From NCBI RefSeq assembly GCF_000516515.1, contig NZ_KI911784.1, positions 310,001 through 374,000 of the forward strand: a stretch of DNA of 64,000 bases. The letters run 5' to 3'. The notes beneath the pieces are model-generated. The model was not told where the DNA came from. It did not search any database and saw only the letters and a list, made by a program, of their open reading frames with translations. Origin of the DNA: Chloroflexus sp. Y-396-1 (GTDB lineage Bacteria > Chloroflexota > Chloroflexia > Chloroflexales > Chloroflexaceae). Shown here piece after piece: positions 9,075 through 19,762 of this stretch (position 1 is the stretch's first letter; every line of letters begins with the position of its first letter). The translations under genes were made by a program, and so were the position numbers.

Positions 9075-12000
9075 ATGTCTGCACGCAAAATCTGGTGGCT
9101 CGTTGTTGGTCTGTTCTTGCTCGGAAACACCTTGTTCTGGCCACAACAGAGTTTCAGTCAGGTAAGTCTTACACTGTACGTCGATACTCTGGCTGATAAT
9201 GCCGTAACCGATCTCAATGTGCATTGTACCGATCAGTTAACCAATAACAATTGTAGTCTGCGCCAGGCAATTGCAAAGGCAAATGCTAGCAGCGGTACCG
9301 ATCGGATAACGATCAGCTTTGATTTGATCACTGAAGGGTCGGTGGGATCAGCGCCTTATGTCATCACCACCACGCAACGGTTACCACCAATTACCCGACC
9401 AAATGTGACGATCAGTGCTGATCTCCTGAGCGGTGCACCGCAGGTTGCAATTAACGCCAATGCTGGCGATGCTGGTCTGGTGCTCAGCGGTGGTGGCGCA
9501 ATTATCGAAGGGCTGGCCATCTACGGTGCCAGCAACGACGCCGGGAGCTATCGCGGGAGTGGCATCTATATCAGTAGCGCTGATAATGTGGTCCGCAATT
9601 GTACTATTGGCTTACTGCTCGATAACACTAACACTATACCACCCGACAACTTACGGAACCGCAACGGAATTGTGATCAGTGGCAGTGCTGCTCGCAATAA
9701 CCAAATCGGTACAGCTAATGCACCGAACACAATTGCCGGGAACACCGTTAATGGTGTCGTTATCAGCAATGCGTCACAAAATCGCATTCAGGGTAATCGG
9801 ATCGGCGTTATCTTTACCAGCACAACTGCTGCTCGTCCCAATGGTGGGTTCGGGATTCAGATTCTCAGTGACACGACTATTGACCCGAATGGGCGGGCGG
9901 AGCTGAATCTGGTCGGTGGCTCGACCAACGCTGAACGGAACATCATTGGTGCCAACGGATTGAGTGGGATTCTGATCAGTGGTTCGCAAACGTATACGAC
10001 GACTGTTGCCAGTAATCTGATCGGAGTTAATCTGGAGGGCGAAAGTGCATTTGCCAACGGCGGTGATGGCCTCCGCATTGAAGATGGCGCCCAAGCCACG
10101 CAGATCGGGAGCACGAGTGCAACTCAACCGTTAGTCATTGGTGGCAATAACGGGGTCGGGATCAGAATCCACGCGAATGGAGGCGCCGCGCCAGCCAACA
10201 CGAACCTCAATGGTTATGTGTCGATTGGTTTAAGTCGGGGTGGAAACAGTGCCCGTCCAAACGCTCAGGGTGGCATCTATGTAAGTGAGAGCGCCGGAGT
10301 GACGACTATTGGCAGTGCTGACACGTTTCTACGTATCGGTGGCAATGGTGAAGCGGGTATTTGGATTGGCCCTAACGCCAGCAATATCGCAGTGGTAAAC
10401 GCATTTGTTGGCGCACTCCCCGGTGATGTAGTCATTGCTAATGAACGAGGTCTGGTTATCGATGGCGCCAGTGGCATTACTGTCACTGCTTCCACAATAG
10501 CCGCCAATACCACCGCTGATGTTCAGATACAAAATGCCAGCAATGTAATCCTCGATAACAATGTGGTCGGGTTACACGCCAGCCGCCGTAGTGTCGCAGG
10601 GAGTGCTGCTGCCGGCATTACTGTGAACAACAGCACCAATCTGGCACTTGGTCTGACAACTGGAAATGTGATCGCGGGTGCGAACGGTCCTGGGATCGAC
10701 ATTAGTGGTAGCAATAGTGTGAGTATTACGGTCCGAGCCAACATTTTTGGTCTCCGCCGTGATACCACTGGTGATGCCTATAGCGTTGCTGCGGCCAATC
10801 TCGGCCCTGCCATCCGTGTTAACAGTGCATCGCAGGTAACGATTGCTAGCAATGTGATCGGCGGAAATAGCAATACTGCCGGTATCGATCTGACCGATGT
10901 CCAGACAGCAACCATCACCCAAAATCGGATTGGCTGGATTGCCGATCCAGCCAGCAGCTCCACGCTGCTGCCGCGTCCGGCCGGTGTTGGTATTGCGTTA
11001 ACGAACGTTACGACCGCTACCTTGAGCGGTAATTTGCTGCGGCTGAATACTGATGATGGTATTCGCCTGACCGATTCAAATACGGTCACGATTGACAATC
11101 TGAATGAGATTGAGGAGAACGGTGGTGATGGGGTGCAGATCGATGGTACTAGCCGTAGTGTGGTGATAACCGGCAATCGCATACGATCCAATGCCGGTTA
11201 TGGGGTACTGGTAACCGATAGCGCCCAGCGAGTTCGTGTCACGCAAAATCAGATGTCAGCGAATGGGCTGGGTGGTATTCACCTCGATAACACAACGCTG
11301 TATAACGGGACCGGCTCTGATCCTGATCAAACCCTCAACCGGCCTAATCACAGTATTGATCCACCCTTTGATCTGCAACTTTCACAAGACGGTTTGATAA
11401 CCGGTCGTGTTTTACCCAGCGCGGCTGAACGCGAAGAAGACCTTATCCCGATCTCGGCATGCGCTGGCTGCACAATCCAGGTCTACACGCCGAAACCTGA
11501 TCTAGCTGTCCCTGACGGGCAGGGCTGGCAACAGATCGAGCTGTTGGTCAACGGTACTACCCGCTCTGAGATCGATCAGGTGAATGCTAGTGGTGTCTTC
11601 AATGCGCAAATGCTCAATCTCCCTGCCACGTATCCTCAACTCATCTTTGCCGCGACAGACCGGTTTGGAAATACATCACCATTTCGTATCTTCACACCAA
11701 CCATTGATGTCCGTCTAACGCCACTTGGTCCGATCGAGCAGAGCGCAGCACCCGGCAGCACTGTTCGTTACCGTCTACAGGTAGAGAATCACGGTACATT
11801 GCAGATCAACCGTCTCCGCCTCAACACCACGGGCACCCTGAGCGGTTGGACGGTAAACGCCGAGCCGAACGACCGCTTTAACCTACCACCAGGCGCTGGT
11901 CGTGTGCTCACGGTGACGCTCACGTTGCCATCCGGCGCTCACCCATCGATCCAGGTACCGATCACCGACACTACGACCCTATCATTAACTGCACCTGGTC

Positions 12001-12824
12001 TGAACGAGATAACACAAACATTACGTACAGCAGTGCAGGCATTACCGGTATTAACGGCCAGTCCGGCAAATAGCTCGGCTACCGTGCTTCCTGCCGATAC
12101 GTACATCTATCGTCATCAAATCACGAACAATGGCAACGTGACCGTGCCCATCGATGTGAGTGCAACCACTGCCGACCTGATTGGGCTTGACACCTACAAT
12201 ACGACAGTGTTAACACCAACGGTAACCCTGGCGCCGGGGGCGAGTGCAGAGATTGCCGTTCGGATCACAGTTCCTACCGGTGCACAAACGACTACGCCAG
12301 ACGGCAATCCGGTTCGTGCAACAACGATTATCACCGCTACCCCACGCGGATTTGGTGCACAGGCCATCACCATAACCGACACCACCACCGTTGGTCTGCG
12401 CTATAGCGCTGAATTGCGCAGCAGTTACGAACAAGATGTGCAGGCTGGCCGCGAGGTTGTCTTCTTGCACACATTACGTAACACCAGCAACGGACGGGCA
12501 ACGTTCCAGCTCAATTTTGCCGCCAGTCGTGGTAGCACTCTGATCGCTTTTGAGTCGGCAACTGCTGGCGTCACCATCAGTGATAATCGGGTCACACTCG
12601 ACAATGTGGCCGGTAGTGGCAAGGTTAATCAGATGGTACTACGGGTACGGGTACGGATTAGTGAATTGATCTTGCCCGGCACCCGTGAAACGTTGCGCAT
12701 CTGGGCATCGATACCTGGTACTACTGAGCCACTCAGCGGCGCTGAAGTGCAGGATATAGCAGTTGTTCGTGATTCGTCGGGGATTCTGGTACCGGCAGTC
12801 TGGATACCGTTGGTCGTAAATTAA
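9075..12824 (+). CDS. Secreted CSLREA/parallel beta-helix surface protein
   Basis: A protein of about 1,249 residues. An N-terminal signal peptide (hydrophobic WWLVVGLFLLGNTLF, cleavage likely after SFSQ) is followed by a CSLREA-type motif, NNNCSLRQAIAKANA. Next come roughly 650 residues of right-handed beta-helix repeats, rich in N-x-I-G/N-x-V-x-G-N ladders such as NRIQGNRIGV, then NEW3-like beta-sandwich domains (PGSTVRYRLQVENHGT and similar). The protein ends in GILVPAVWIPLVVN with no LPXTG motif and no terminal membrane anchor. The ATG at 9075 has AAGGAG five bases upstream, while an earlier in-frame GTG at 9054 would spoil the signal peptide. Such proteins are usually surface adhesins or polysaccharide-binding proteins; no catalytic site is evident. 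It is in an operon with the next gene, 11 bases away. Confidence 0.8.
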   Translation: MSARKIWWLVVGLFLLGNTLFWPQQSFSQVSLTLYVDTLADNAVTDLNVHCTDQLTNNNCSLRQAIAKANASSGTDRITISFDLITEGSVGSAPYVITTTQRLPPITRPNVTISADLLSGAPQVAINANAGDAGLVLSGGGAIIEGLAIYGASNDAGSYRGSGIYISSADNVVRNCTIGLLLDNTNTIPPDNLRNRNGIVISGSAARNNQIGTANAPNTIAGNTVNGVVISNASQNRIQGNRIGVIFTSTTAARPNGGFGIQILSDTTIDPNGRAELNLVGGSTNAERNIIGANGLSGILISGSQTYTTTVASNLIGVNLEGESAFANGGDGLRIEDGAQATQIGSTSATQPLVIGGNNGVGIRIHANGGAAPANTNLNGYVSIGLSRGGNSARPNAQGGIYVSESAGVTTIGSADTFLRIGGNGEAGIWIGPNASNIAVVNAFVGALPGDVVIANERGLVIDGASGITVTASTIAANTTADVQIQNASNVILDNNVVGLHASRRSVAGSAAAGITVNNSTNLALGLTTGNVIAGANGPGIDISGSNSVSITVRANIFGLRRDTTGDAYSVAAANLGPAIRVNSASQVTIASNVIGGNSNTAGIDLTDVQTATITQNRIGWIADPASSSTLLPRPAGVGIALTNVTTATLSGNLLRLNTDDGIRLTDSNTVTIDNLNEIEENGGDGVQIDGTSRSVVITGNRIRSNAGYGVLVTDSAQRVRVTQNQMSANGLGGIHLDNTTLYNGTGSDPDQTLNRPNHSIDPPFDLQLSQDGLITGRVLPSAAEREEDLIPISACAGCTIQVYTPKPDLAVPDGQGWQQIELLVNGTTRSEIDQVNASGVFNAQMLNLPATYPQLIFAATDRFGNTSPFRIFTPTIDVRLTPLGPIEQSAAPGSTVRYRLQVENHGTLQINRLRLNTTGTLSGWTVNAEPNDRFNLPPGAGRVLTVTLTLPSGAHPSIQVPITDTTTLSLTAPGLNEITQTLRTAVQALPVLTASPANSSATVLPADTYIYRHQITNNGNVTVPIDVSATTADLIGLDTYNTTVLTPTVTLAPGASAEIAVRITVPTGAQTTTPDGNPVRATTIITATPRGFGAQAITITDTTTVGLRYSAELRSSYEQDVQAGREVVFLHTLRNTSNGRATFQLNFAASRGSTLIAFESATAGVTISDNRVTLDNVAGSGKVNQMVLRVRVRISELILPGTRETLRIWASIPGTTEPLSGAEVQDIAVVRDSSGILVPAVWIPLVVN

Positions 12825-12835
12825 GGAGTGACACT

Positions 12836-15800
12836 ATGGATCGTCGCTTTCGGATTGCACTCCTTACGTTTCTCCTGGTCAGCCTGTTTCCGATCGCCGA
12901 ACCGGTACAGGCAGCATCACTGATAGTCAATTCGCTTGCCGATACCAACGATGGCGCCTGCACCACCGATCCAGGGGGCTGTACATTGCGCGAGGCCATC
13001 ACTGTTGCCAACAATAATGGCGTACCCGACACAATTACCTTCAGTGTGAGTGGTACCATTTATATCCGCGATAGCGGTCTACCACCTCTAACCGAAGGAA
13101 ACACGACCATTGATGCTGGCACAAACCATACCGTCGTTCTTAGTGGAGAACAGCTCCGCGACAGTAGTAACAACATTATCCCGGCCCACGGTATTGTCAT
13201 CGCTTCAAATAACAATGTCATCCGCGGGTTGGTGATCATTCGTTTTAGCAAGAGCATCGGTTTCACGAGCGGAGGCTCCGGTATCTATCTCCGCAACAAT
13301 GCCCAGAATAATCTGATTGTGAATAACTGGATTGGGCATTTGAACGGCTTACCAGAGCCAAATACTGGCTACGGCATTCTGATCGACGGTGGGGCCAGTA
13401 ATAACCGGATCGGTACCGGTAATCCCGCCGACCGGAATGTGATTAGTGGTAATACTGTTGCCGACATCGGGCTGAGCAACAACCTGAGTACAACCCCACT
13501 CGATGGCAACCAGATTGTTGGAAACTTTATTGGTACGACAGTAAACGGCGATGCTGATCTTGATCCGACCATCGCTGCGGATAATCTCGGTGGCATCTCA
13601 GTAGAGAATTACGCCTACAATACATTCATCAGTGATAATGTTATCGGTGGCTACACCGGCACGAATGCCGCAGGAATTGTCTTGTTTAGCAATGCTGCAA
13701 GCAGCAACGCCCCCTCTATTCCTCGTAACACCCGCATTACCGGTAACTGGATTGGTGTAAACCCGACCGGTACCGTCATTGCCAACCGCATCGGTGTCCT
13801 GGTTAGCGGCGGTGGTGCGTATGGCGCAATCAATACCGAGATCGGCGATCCACTGAATCCCCTTGCCGGACGGAACTATATCAGTGGGAATGCCAGAGGT
13901 GGGATTGTTATTGCCGATACCCCATTTGCTACCGGACCTACGACAATTGCTGGGAATTACATCGGTGTGGCGCTTGATACAGGTGGTAATCCCTTCCCAG
14001 TCGGGAACGGTACCATTAACCAGTCAGTCGGTGGCGAAGGTGTGTTTGTTGGTCGTAATGCTATTTCGACCACTATTGGACCAGGTAATGTGATCGCCGG
14101 TGCACGTACAAACGGTATCCGCATTCGCTCTGGGAATACAGTGGTACGGGGGAATTACATCGGCGTTCATCCAAATGGCACCCAGACGACAACGACAACC
14201 ATTAGCAGTTCGACTGTAGGCTACGGCACCGGCGACGCTGGCATCTGGATCGAGAACGGGAGCGATTCCATTATTGGGGGACCAAATCCGGCGGATCGCA
14301 ATGTGATTGCCGCTGGGAACTTTGCCGTTACTGGTTCTGGCGCCGCCGTGCTGATCGAACCTTGTACGACAATCTGTACAGCTAATAACAATACTGTCTG
14401 GGGCAACTACCTCGGCATTCGAGCTGATGGTAGTGATATTCTAGTCGGTAGTACCAGCAATATTGTGTTCGAAAGTGAAGGTCTACGGATCAGCAACGCC
14501 AGTAATAATGTTGTCCGAAATAACCTGATTGGTGGGGTTGATCGCGGGATTAATCTTCGTAGTAACGCGAATAACAACCTTATCACCGGGAACCGAATAG
14601 GTGTGCGGGCATCAAGCAGCGATACCCCCGGTAGTGGCACAACGACGCGCAAAGACGGTATTCAACTTAATAGCGGTAGTAATAATCGGATCGAGTTTAA
14701 TCTCATTGCATTTACCGGCCAGGGTAATACTTCTACATCCAATGCGACTCATGGTATCACCGTCAGGAGTAGCAACAATCAACTGTTCGGCAACCGGTTA
14801 GTACGAAACGGTCGTATCGGCGCCGGTCATGGGATTTTCGTGGCCGATAACGTGACTGGTGTCTTGATTTCACGGAATACAACACAGGACAATGCACAGG
14901 ACGGAATCGGTCTTGGCAGCGGCGCGAATGGCGGACTTACCGCTCCGACATTCAATCCGATCACAGCCGGTTCACCAATTGTTAGCGGCACAACTGGCTG
15001 CGGTGCAAATTGTGTCGTCGAAATCTTCACCACTAGTGCCAGTGTAACTGACCGCAACCGCGAGGGGCCGGTCTTTTTAACTAGTACCACAACCGGTAGT
15101 AGTGGAACGTTCAGTGCGAATATTACCGGATGTCTGGGATTTATTACGGCAACCGTCCATAACCCCACAACCGGCAACAGCTCACCTTTTTCAAATGCGC
15201 TCGACGTGAATGCAACTGATGCGTGCAGTACACCAACTGCCACTCTGACGGTTGTCGGTGGTAGCAGCCGCGCAGTTAGTATCGGCAGTACATCAACATA
15301 TACGCTCACCCTGAGCCATACTGCTTCGGTGACCCGTACCTATACGCTGATCCTTGATAGCAATCGTGGATGGACGAGCGGACCAGCGCTGGTAGAGGTG
15401 CCACCAAATGGTAGTGCGCAAATTCTCATCAGTGTGCTCGTTCCCTTGACCGCTACTGCTGGTGATACCGATACCACAACTGTGACCGCACGTAGTGATC
15501 AAACCGTCTCGAACCCGTTGACATTAACTACGACGGCCCAGGCTGTCACGATTATTCCGGCGCGCCCTGAAGTTTCACCGGGTCAGATTGTTGAACGGAC
15601 GGGGAATACTATCACGTTTGTTCATACTATCACCAATACCGGTCAGCTCAGTGGTCTCTTTAGTGTTATTCGGCCAGATGATAGCAGCGGTCTGCCTATC
15701 TTCACTGGAACACCACCTACCGGTTGGAGTATTCAGTCTGCAACCCTAGCCAGCTCAACTTTGAATCCTGGTGCGATAACAACGCTGACTATCGTTGTGA

Positions 15801-18004
15801 ATACGCCAGATAGTACGACCCTCCTCGCGGGAGACTATCCATTCTCATTCCGAGTGCGAGCGGTGAGCCAGCAGGGGAGCCAGACCTTTACCGAGCAGAG
15901 CGATCCGGCGACGGTTGATACAATTCGTGTCCCCGTTGTGCGCAACTTTTCGTTCGTCGCCCAACCACCGACCGTTCAACAACTGACTCCGGCAGCAACG
16001 GTGAACTTCAGCTATACCATCACCAACACCGGCAACTTCACCGATACTTTTTCGATAACGCCACCCACCACTACCAGTCCCACCTCTAGTCTCACCTTTA
16101 ATGTGACGCCAGCAGGCTTATTCACGCTGGCCGCTGGTCAAGCTCGTCCGATTACGCTTACCGTCACCGCAAGCGCCAGTGAGCCAGTCGGAACGTACAA
16201 TTTCACCGTTCAGGCTGGCGTGACAGGGGGCAGCAACCCACCAGCGCCCCAAACGGCAAGTGGCACGGTGCAGGTCATCGGTGGCGGTACCCCGGTGTTC
16301 GTCGGTACGCCGTTGGTAACGCCTGCCTCAGTTCTCCCTGGTGATACAGCAACCATCACTGTGACAGTGCGCAACGGTGGCAATGCAGCAGCACCTTTTG
16401 ATTTCGATCAAACATTACCTACAGGGTGGAGTCTGATTAGCGGTAACAGCACCTGTCCATCGCCGCTACCTGCCGATAACACGACCTGCACGTACACCCT
16501 ACAGGTAAGCGTACCTGCAACTGCCGACGGCGGGAATGCTATTGTAGAAGTACGGGCGATTGCGCGTAACGGTGGTCAAATACCTCCTGCACCTGATAGT
16601 ACTGCCAGTACGAACGTTACTGTCACGATAGCGACGATTCGCGATCTGAGCTTCGCTCCAACACCACTTACCGCTAACGGCGATCCTGGCGAGGTGATCA
16701 CCTTCACCCACATTCTGACGAACACGGGCAATGCGGCTGACGTCTTCACACTTACGCTGAGCGGATTACCGGTTGGTTGGAACGCAACGGTTGTTCCGAC
16801 AACCACAACTACCCTGGCGCGTAATGCCAGCACAACCGTCACCGTACAGATTACCATCCCCACTGGCATCAGCGTCGGGACCACGGTAACGGCCATTGTG
16901 CGAGCAACCTCTCAGGGGAACCCCACCGTTAGTGCTGACGTGCTTGATAGTGTCACCGTCAACAGTGTTGATCGGGCTGAGCTGTCAGCAGGGACAACCG
17001 TTAACAGTTTACCGGGGGCCACAGTGATCTTGACGCACACGCTGCGCAATAGTGGATCATCAACCATTGCCTACGATCTCAGTGTACAAAGCAGCGATGC
17101 AAGCTGGACAGGTCTCAGTGTCAATCCTGCCACCAGTCCAGTTTTAGTACCTGGTAGTAGTACGGTGATCACCGTGACGATACCCATCCCAACTAGTGCA
17201 CTGCCCGGCACCAGCAATACGATCACGGTTGAGGCACGGGCCAATGGCGGTACGACCCTGCTCGCCGCGGCTGAAAACATTATTCAGGTCGGTGCCTTGC
17301 GCGATGTTGAGATTACACCATCACGAACCGTTACTGCACTGCCTGACTCCACCACCGTCATCACGCACACTGTGCGTAACCTCGGCTTTACCGCCGATTC
17401 GTACACGATCACTGCACTACAAGGTGATGGTCACAGCGTGATTGCGACTCCCAATCAGGTCGATCTAGGGCCGGGGGAAAGCCGTGACATCGCCGTTTTA
17501 CTCACCTTGCCGGCTGGTCTCGCTGCCAACACCGCACTGAGCAGCATCCGTGTCACAGCCACGTCGCGGAGCGACGAAACGATTACCGCAAGTGTCTTCG
17601 ATAGTGTCCGCGTTGGGCTGGTAACCGGCGTTGCGCTCAGTAGTGACCGTCTCCAAGGTATCCCTGACGGTCGTAACCGAATTACGTTTAGTAGCATTAT
17701 GCTGGAAAACCTGGGTAATGACACTGACACCTTCGATCTCTCAATCAGCGGGCTGAGCAACAAATTCAGAGTAGAGGTGGTGCCGGAGAGTGTGACTCTC
17801 AACGGCGGCGCAATTGATGTTGGGATTATCGTCAACGTTGATTTACCATTGATCCAACCGGCACCATTACGCCACGATCTGATCCTGACGGCAACATCTC
17901 GCCGTGACCCGAATCAACGCAGTAGCATTCGGCTATCGATGATCTATCTCACTCGTCAGGCGATCTTTGGCGAACCGGTGTTCATTCCGATTGTAGCTCG
18001 CTAG
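12836..18004 (+). CDS. Secreted CSLREA/beta-helix protein with many NEW3-like domains
   Basis: A 1,722-residue protein with signal peptide (RIALLTFLLVSLFPIAEPVQA) and the CSLREA-type motif GGCTLREAITVANN. About 650 residues of beta-helix follow, with recurring GNYIGV and NRIGV rungs. The C-terminal ~950 residues are tandem beta-sandwich domains of the NEW3/CARDB type, with recurring cores such as VTFSYTITNTGNFTDTF, ITFTHILTNTGNAADVF and VILTHTLRNSGSSTIAY. It ends in FGEPVFIPIVAR. The ATG at 12836 has AAGGAG seven bases upstream, and that site overlaps the stop codon of the preceding paralogue, indicating coupled expression. The two proteins share N-terminal architecture and probably arose by duplication. 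It is likely a long stalk-like surface protein; no enzymatic residues were recognised. Confidence 0.8.
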   Translation: MDRRFRIALLTFLLVSLFPIAEPVQAASLIVNSLADTNDGACTTDPGGCTLREAITVANNNGVPDTITFSVSGTIYIRDSGLPPLTEGNTTIDAGTNHTVVLSGEQLRDSSNNIIPAHGIVIASNNNVIRGLVIIRFSKSIGFTSGGSGIYLRNNAQNNLIVNNWIGHLNGLPEPNTGYGILIDGGASNNRIGTGNPADRNVISGNTVADIGLSNNLSTTPLDGNQIVGNFIGTTVNGDADLDPTIAADNLGGISVENYAYNTFISDNVIGGYTGTNAAGIVLFSNAASSNAPSIPRNTRITGNWIGVNPTGTVIANRIGVLVSGGGAYGAINTEIGDPLNPLAGRNYISGNARGGIVIADTPFATGPTTIAGNYIGVALDTGGNPFPVGNGTINQSVGGEGVFVGRNAISTTIGPGNVIAGARTNGIRIRSGNTVVRGNYIGVHPNGTQTTTTTISSSTVGYGTGDAGIWIENGSDSIIGGPNPADRNVIAAGNFAVTGSGAAVLIEPCTTICTANNNTVWGNYLGIRADGSDILVGSTSNIVFESEGLRISNASNNVVRNNLIGGVDRGINLRSNANNNLITGNRIGVRASSSDTPGSGTTTRKDGIQLNSGSNNRIEFNLIAFTGQGNTSTSNATHGITVRSSNNQLFGNRLVRNGRIGAGHGIFVADNVTGVLISRNTTQDNAQDGIGLGSGANGGLTAPTFNPITAGSPIVSGTTGCGANCVVEIFTTSASVTDRNREGPVFLTSTTTGSSGTFSANITGCLGFITATVHNPTTGNSSPFSNALDVNATDACSTPTATLTVVGGSSRAVSIGSTSTYTLTLSHTASVTRTYTLILDSNRGWTSGPALVEVPPNGSAQILISVLVPLTATAGDTDTTTVTARSDQTVSNPLTLTTTAQAVTIIPARPEVSPGQIVERTGNTITFVHTITNTGQLSGLFSVIRPDDSSGLPIFTGTPPTGWSIQSATLASSTLNPGAITTLTIVVNTPDSTTLLAGDYPFSFRVRAVSQQGSQTFTEQSDPATVDTIRVPVVRNFSFVAQPPTVQQLTPAATVNFSYTITNTGNFTDTFSITPPTTTSPTSSLTFNVTPAGLFTLAAGQARPITLTVTASASEPVGTYNFTVQAGVTGGSNPPAPQTASGTVQVIGGGTPVFVGTPLVTPASVLPGDTATITVTVRNGGNAAAPFDFDQTLPTGWSLISGNSTCPSPLPADNTTCTYTLQVSVPATADGGNAIVEVRAIARNGGQIPPAPDSTASTNVTVTIATIRDLSFAPTPLTANGDPGEVITFTHILTNTGNAADVFTLTLSGLPVGWNATVVPTTTTTLARNASTTVTVQITIPTGISVGTTVTAIVRATSQGNPTVSADVLDSVTVNSVDRAELSAGTTVNSLPGATVILTHTLRNSGSSTIAYDLSVQSSDASWTGLSVNPATSPVLVPGSSTVITVTIPIPTSALPGTSNTITVEARANGGTTLLAAAENIIQVGALRDVEITPSRTVTALPDSTTVITHTVRNLGFTADSYTITALQGDGHSVIATPNQVDLGPGESRDIAVLLTLPAGLAANTALSSIRVTATSRSDETITASVFDSVRVGLVTGVALSSDRLQGIPDGRNRITFSSIMLENLGNDTDTFDLSISGLSNKFRVEVVPESVTLNGGAIDVGIIVNVDLPLIQPAPLRHDLILTATSRRDPNQRSSIRLSMIYLTRQAIFGEPVFIPIVAR

Positions 18005-18038
18005 CGCAGAAGAGATCAACCTAGATGTACAGACCATT

Positions 18039-18060
18039 GCCCCACCGCCTCAGGTGGGGC
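18039..18060 (+). terminator. Hairpin terminator after the beta-helix operon
   Basis: GCCCCACC pairs perfectly with GGTGGGGC across a six-base loop, 35 bases after the stop. Only TTCAAT follows, so the U tract is poor; termination is inferred from position. Confidence 0.55.
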
Positions 18061-18160
18061 TTCAATCTAAGATTGCATCTTGATACGAACCCATACTCTA
18101 GTTCCACTCACGCATCGCAGAACGTGGGTCAAAAGCTATACCTACCTTTCTGGTCCGAGA

Positions 18161-18166
18161 TATAAT
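18161..18166 (+). promoter_or_regulatory. -10-like TATAAT ahead of the GNAT-like gene
   Basis: TATAAT lies 118 bases before the start codon. No recognisable -35 or TG extension is present, so support is weak. Confidence 0.25.
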
Positions 18167-18278
18167 AAAGCATCCATCTGACCAAGTGATAGCGAACCAA
18201 GGCACAAGCGACGAGGCCGAACAATGACCGGTCACGTGCAGACACAGAACACCTCATCAGGGAGAACTATCATAGCTA

Positions 18279-19436
18279 ATGAGCATTCACCTCTCGGAAC
18301 AGCGCATGGTACACATCGAACGAGTGGATTTTGCTAACAAACAACAGATTAAACGCTTCGTTCAACTACCGCACCGACTATACAAAAGCTGCCCGCAGTG
18401 GGTGCCACCACTCAATATCGATGTCTATGCTCAACTCAACCCGCGAAAACACCCTTTCTACGAGCATTCGGATGTTGAGTGCTTCCTGGCTGTACACAAA
18501 GGACGCGACGTTGGGCGCATTGCCGCCATCGAAAATCGGCCATACAATAAGTACCACGGTGTCAGAGAAGCCAATTTCTACTTTTTCGACTGCGAAAACG
18601 ATCCAGAAGCTGCCGCTGCTCTGTTCGAGACCGTCTTTGCCTGGGCCTGCAAGCGTGGTCTGAGCCGCGTTGTTGGCCCGAAAGGCATGGGACCGCTTGA
18701 CGGCTATGGCCTGCTCACCTCCGGCTTTGAACATCGCCAAACGATGACCATGCTGACATACAACTACCCCTATTATGTTGACCTGGTTGAAGGGATCGGT
18801 TTTCAAAAAGAAGTCGATTTTGTATCCTGCTATTTGCCCTCTGACAGCTTCAAGATTCCAGAACGTATCGAACGGATTGCCCGGCGCGTGATGGAGCGCC
18901 ATCGCTTGCAGGTTAAGCATTTTTCCAGCAAACGTGAACTACTTCAGTGGGTGGATCGTATTGGGGAGGCTTATAACAAAGCGTTCATCCACAATTGGGA
19001 GTATTACCCGCTCACCAAACGAGAAACTGACTTTGTGGTGCAGAGCATTATCACCGTGGCCGATCATCGTCTCATCAAGATTATTACGCACGCTGGTGAG
19101 GTGGTCGGATTCCTTTTCGCCTTTCCTGATGTCTCGGCTGCCTTACAGCGTGCCAGGGGACATCTCAACCCGCTCTCGCTGGCCGATCTGTTGATAACCA
19201 TGCATCGCACAAAGGCAGTAGTGATTAACGGTATGGGCATTTTGCCGGCATTTCAGGGACGAGGAGGTAACGCTTTACTCTACTACGAAATGGGAAAGAC
19301 ACTGCTAGCATTCAGACGATTCACTCACGTTGAAATGACTCAGGTAGCCGAAACCGCTCGTCAGATGCGTGCCGACTTGAAGAACCTAAACGGCGTGGAA
19401 TACAAAAACAATCGCGTGTATTTCATGGATTTGTAG
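18279..19436 (+). CDS. GNAT-like acetyltransferase family protein
   Basis: A 385-residue soluble protein. The C-terminal part contains GILPAFQGRGGNALLYYEMG, which fits the acetyl-CoA-binding Q/R-x-x-G-x-G/A motif of GNAT acetyltransferases. An earlier strand, CFLAVHKGRDVGRIAAIEN, fits the first half of a second GNAT-like fold. The N-terminus (FVQLPHRLYKSCPQWVPPLN) is a recurring feature of a conserved, mostly uncharacterised bacterial family. The substrate is unknown. The ATG at 18279 has GGAGA 13 bases upstream, a long spacing. An ATG at 18306 is an alternative that would trim nine residues. It stands alone, between the surface-protein operon and a repeat-bearing spacer. Confidence 0.6.
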   Translation: MSIHLSEQRMVHIERVDFANKQQIKRFVQLPHRLYKSCPQWVPPLNIDVYAQLNPRKHPFYEHSDVECFLAVHKGRDVGRIAAIENRPYNKYHGVREANFYFFDCENDPEAAAALFETVFAWACKRGLSRVVGPKGMGPLDGYGLLTSGFEHRQTMTMLTYNYPYYVDLVEGIGFQKEVDFVSCYLPSDSFKIPERIERIARRVMERHRLQVKHFSSKRELLQWVDRIGEAYNKAFIHNWEYYPLTKRETDFVVQSIITVADHRLIKIITHAGEVVGFLFAFPDVSAALQRARGHLNPLSLADLLITMHRTKAVVINGMGILPAFQGRGGNALLYYEMGKTLLAFRRFTHVEMTQVAETARQMRADLKNLNGVEYKNNRVYFMDL

Positions 19437-19762
19437 GGGTTCATTCCCACATTGCCTGCCAAACGCCGATTATGCCGGTCTCGGCATTCGTGGGGTTAGA
19501 ACCCCTCACCGTCCCTCGATCCCCCCTCCTTTCTCGCACGGAGCGAAGAAGGGAGAGGGTAAGGTGCATTCGCTAGGAGACAAACCCTTTTTTGCCGCGT
19601 AGCAGGTCGGAGGCCCGCGCACCCAGGAAGTTTTACGATAGACGCACAGGAATCATTTCTTAGGTACAATAACTCTGTCGCGGAAAAGCAGGCTAGAGGG
19701 GATCAGAGGTTAGTACGCAGGACCTTCGATCACAAGATCATTTGAACACGAGACAGAAAGTT
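19437..19762. repeat. Spacer with a diverged GC-rich palindrome
   Basis: No gene is visible. Positions 19505-19575 contain CCCCCCTCCTTTCTCGC and, after a short loop, GCGAAGAAGGGAGAGGG, then AAGGTGCATTCGC. This is a decayed copy of the GC-rich module found in other spacers. Confidence 0.55.
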
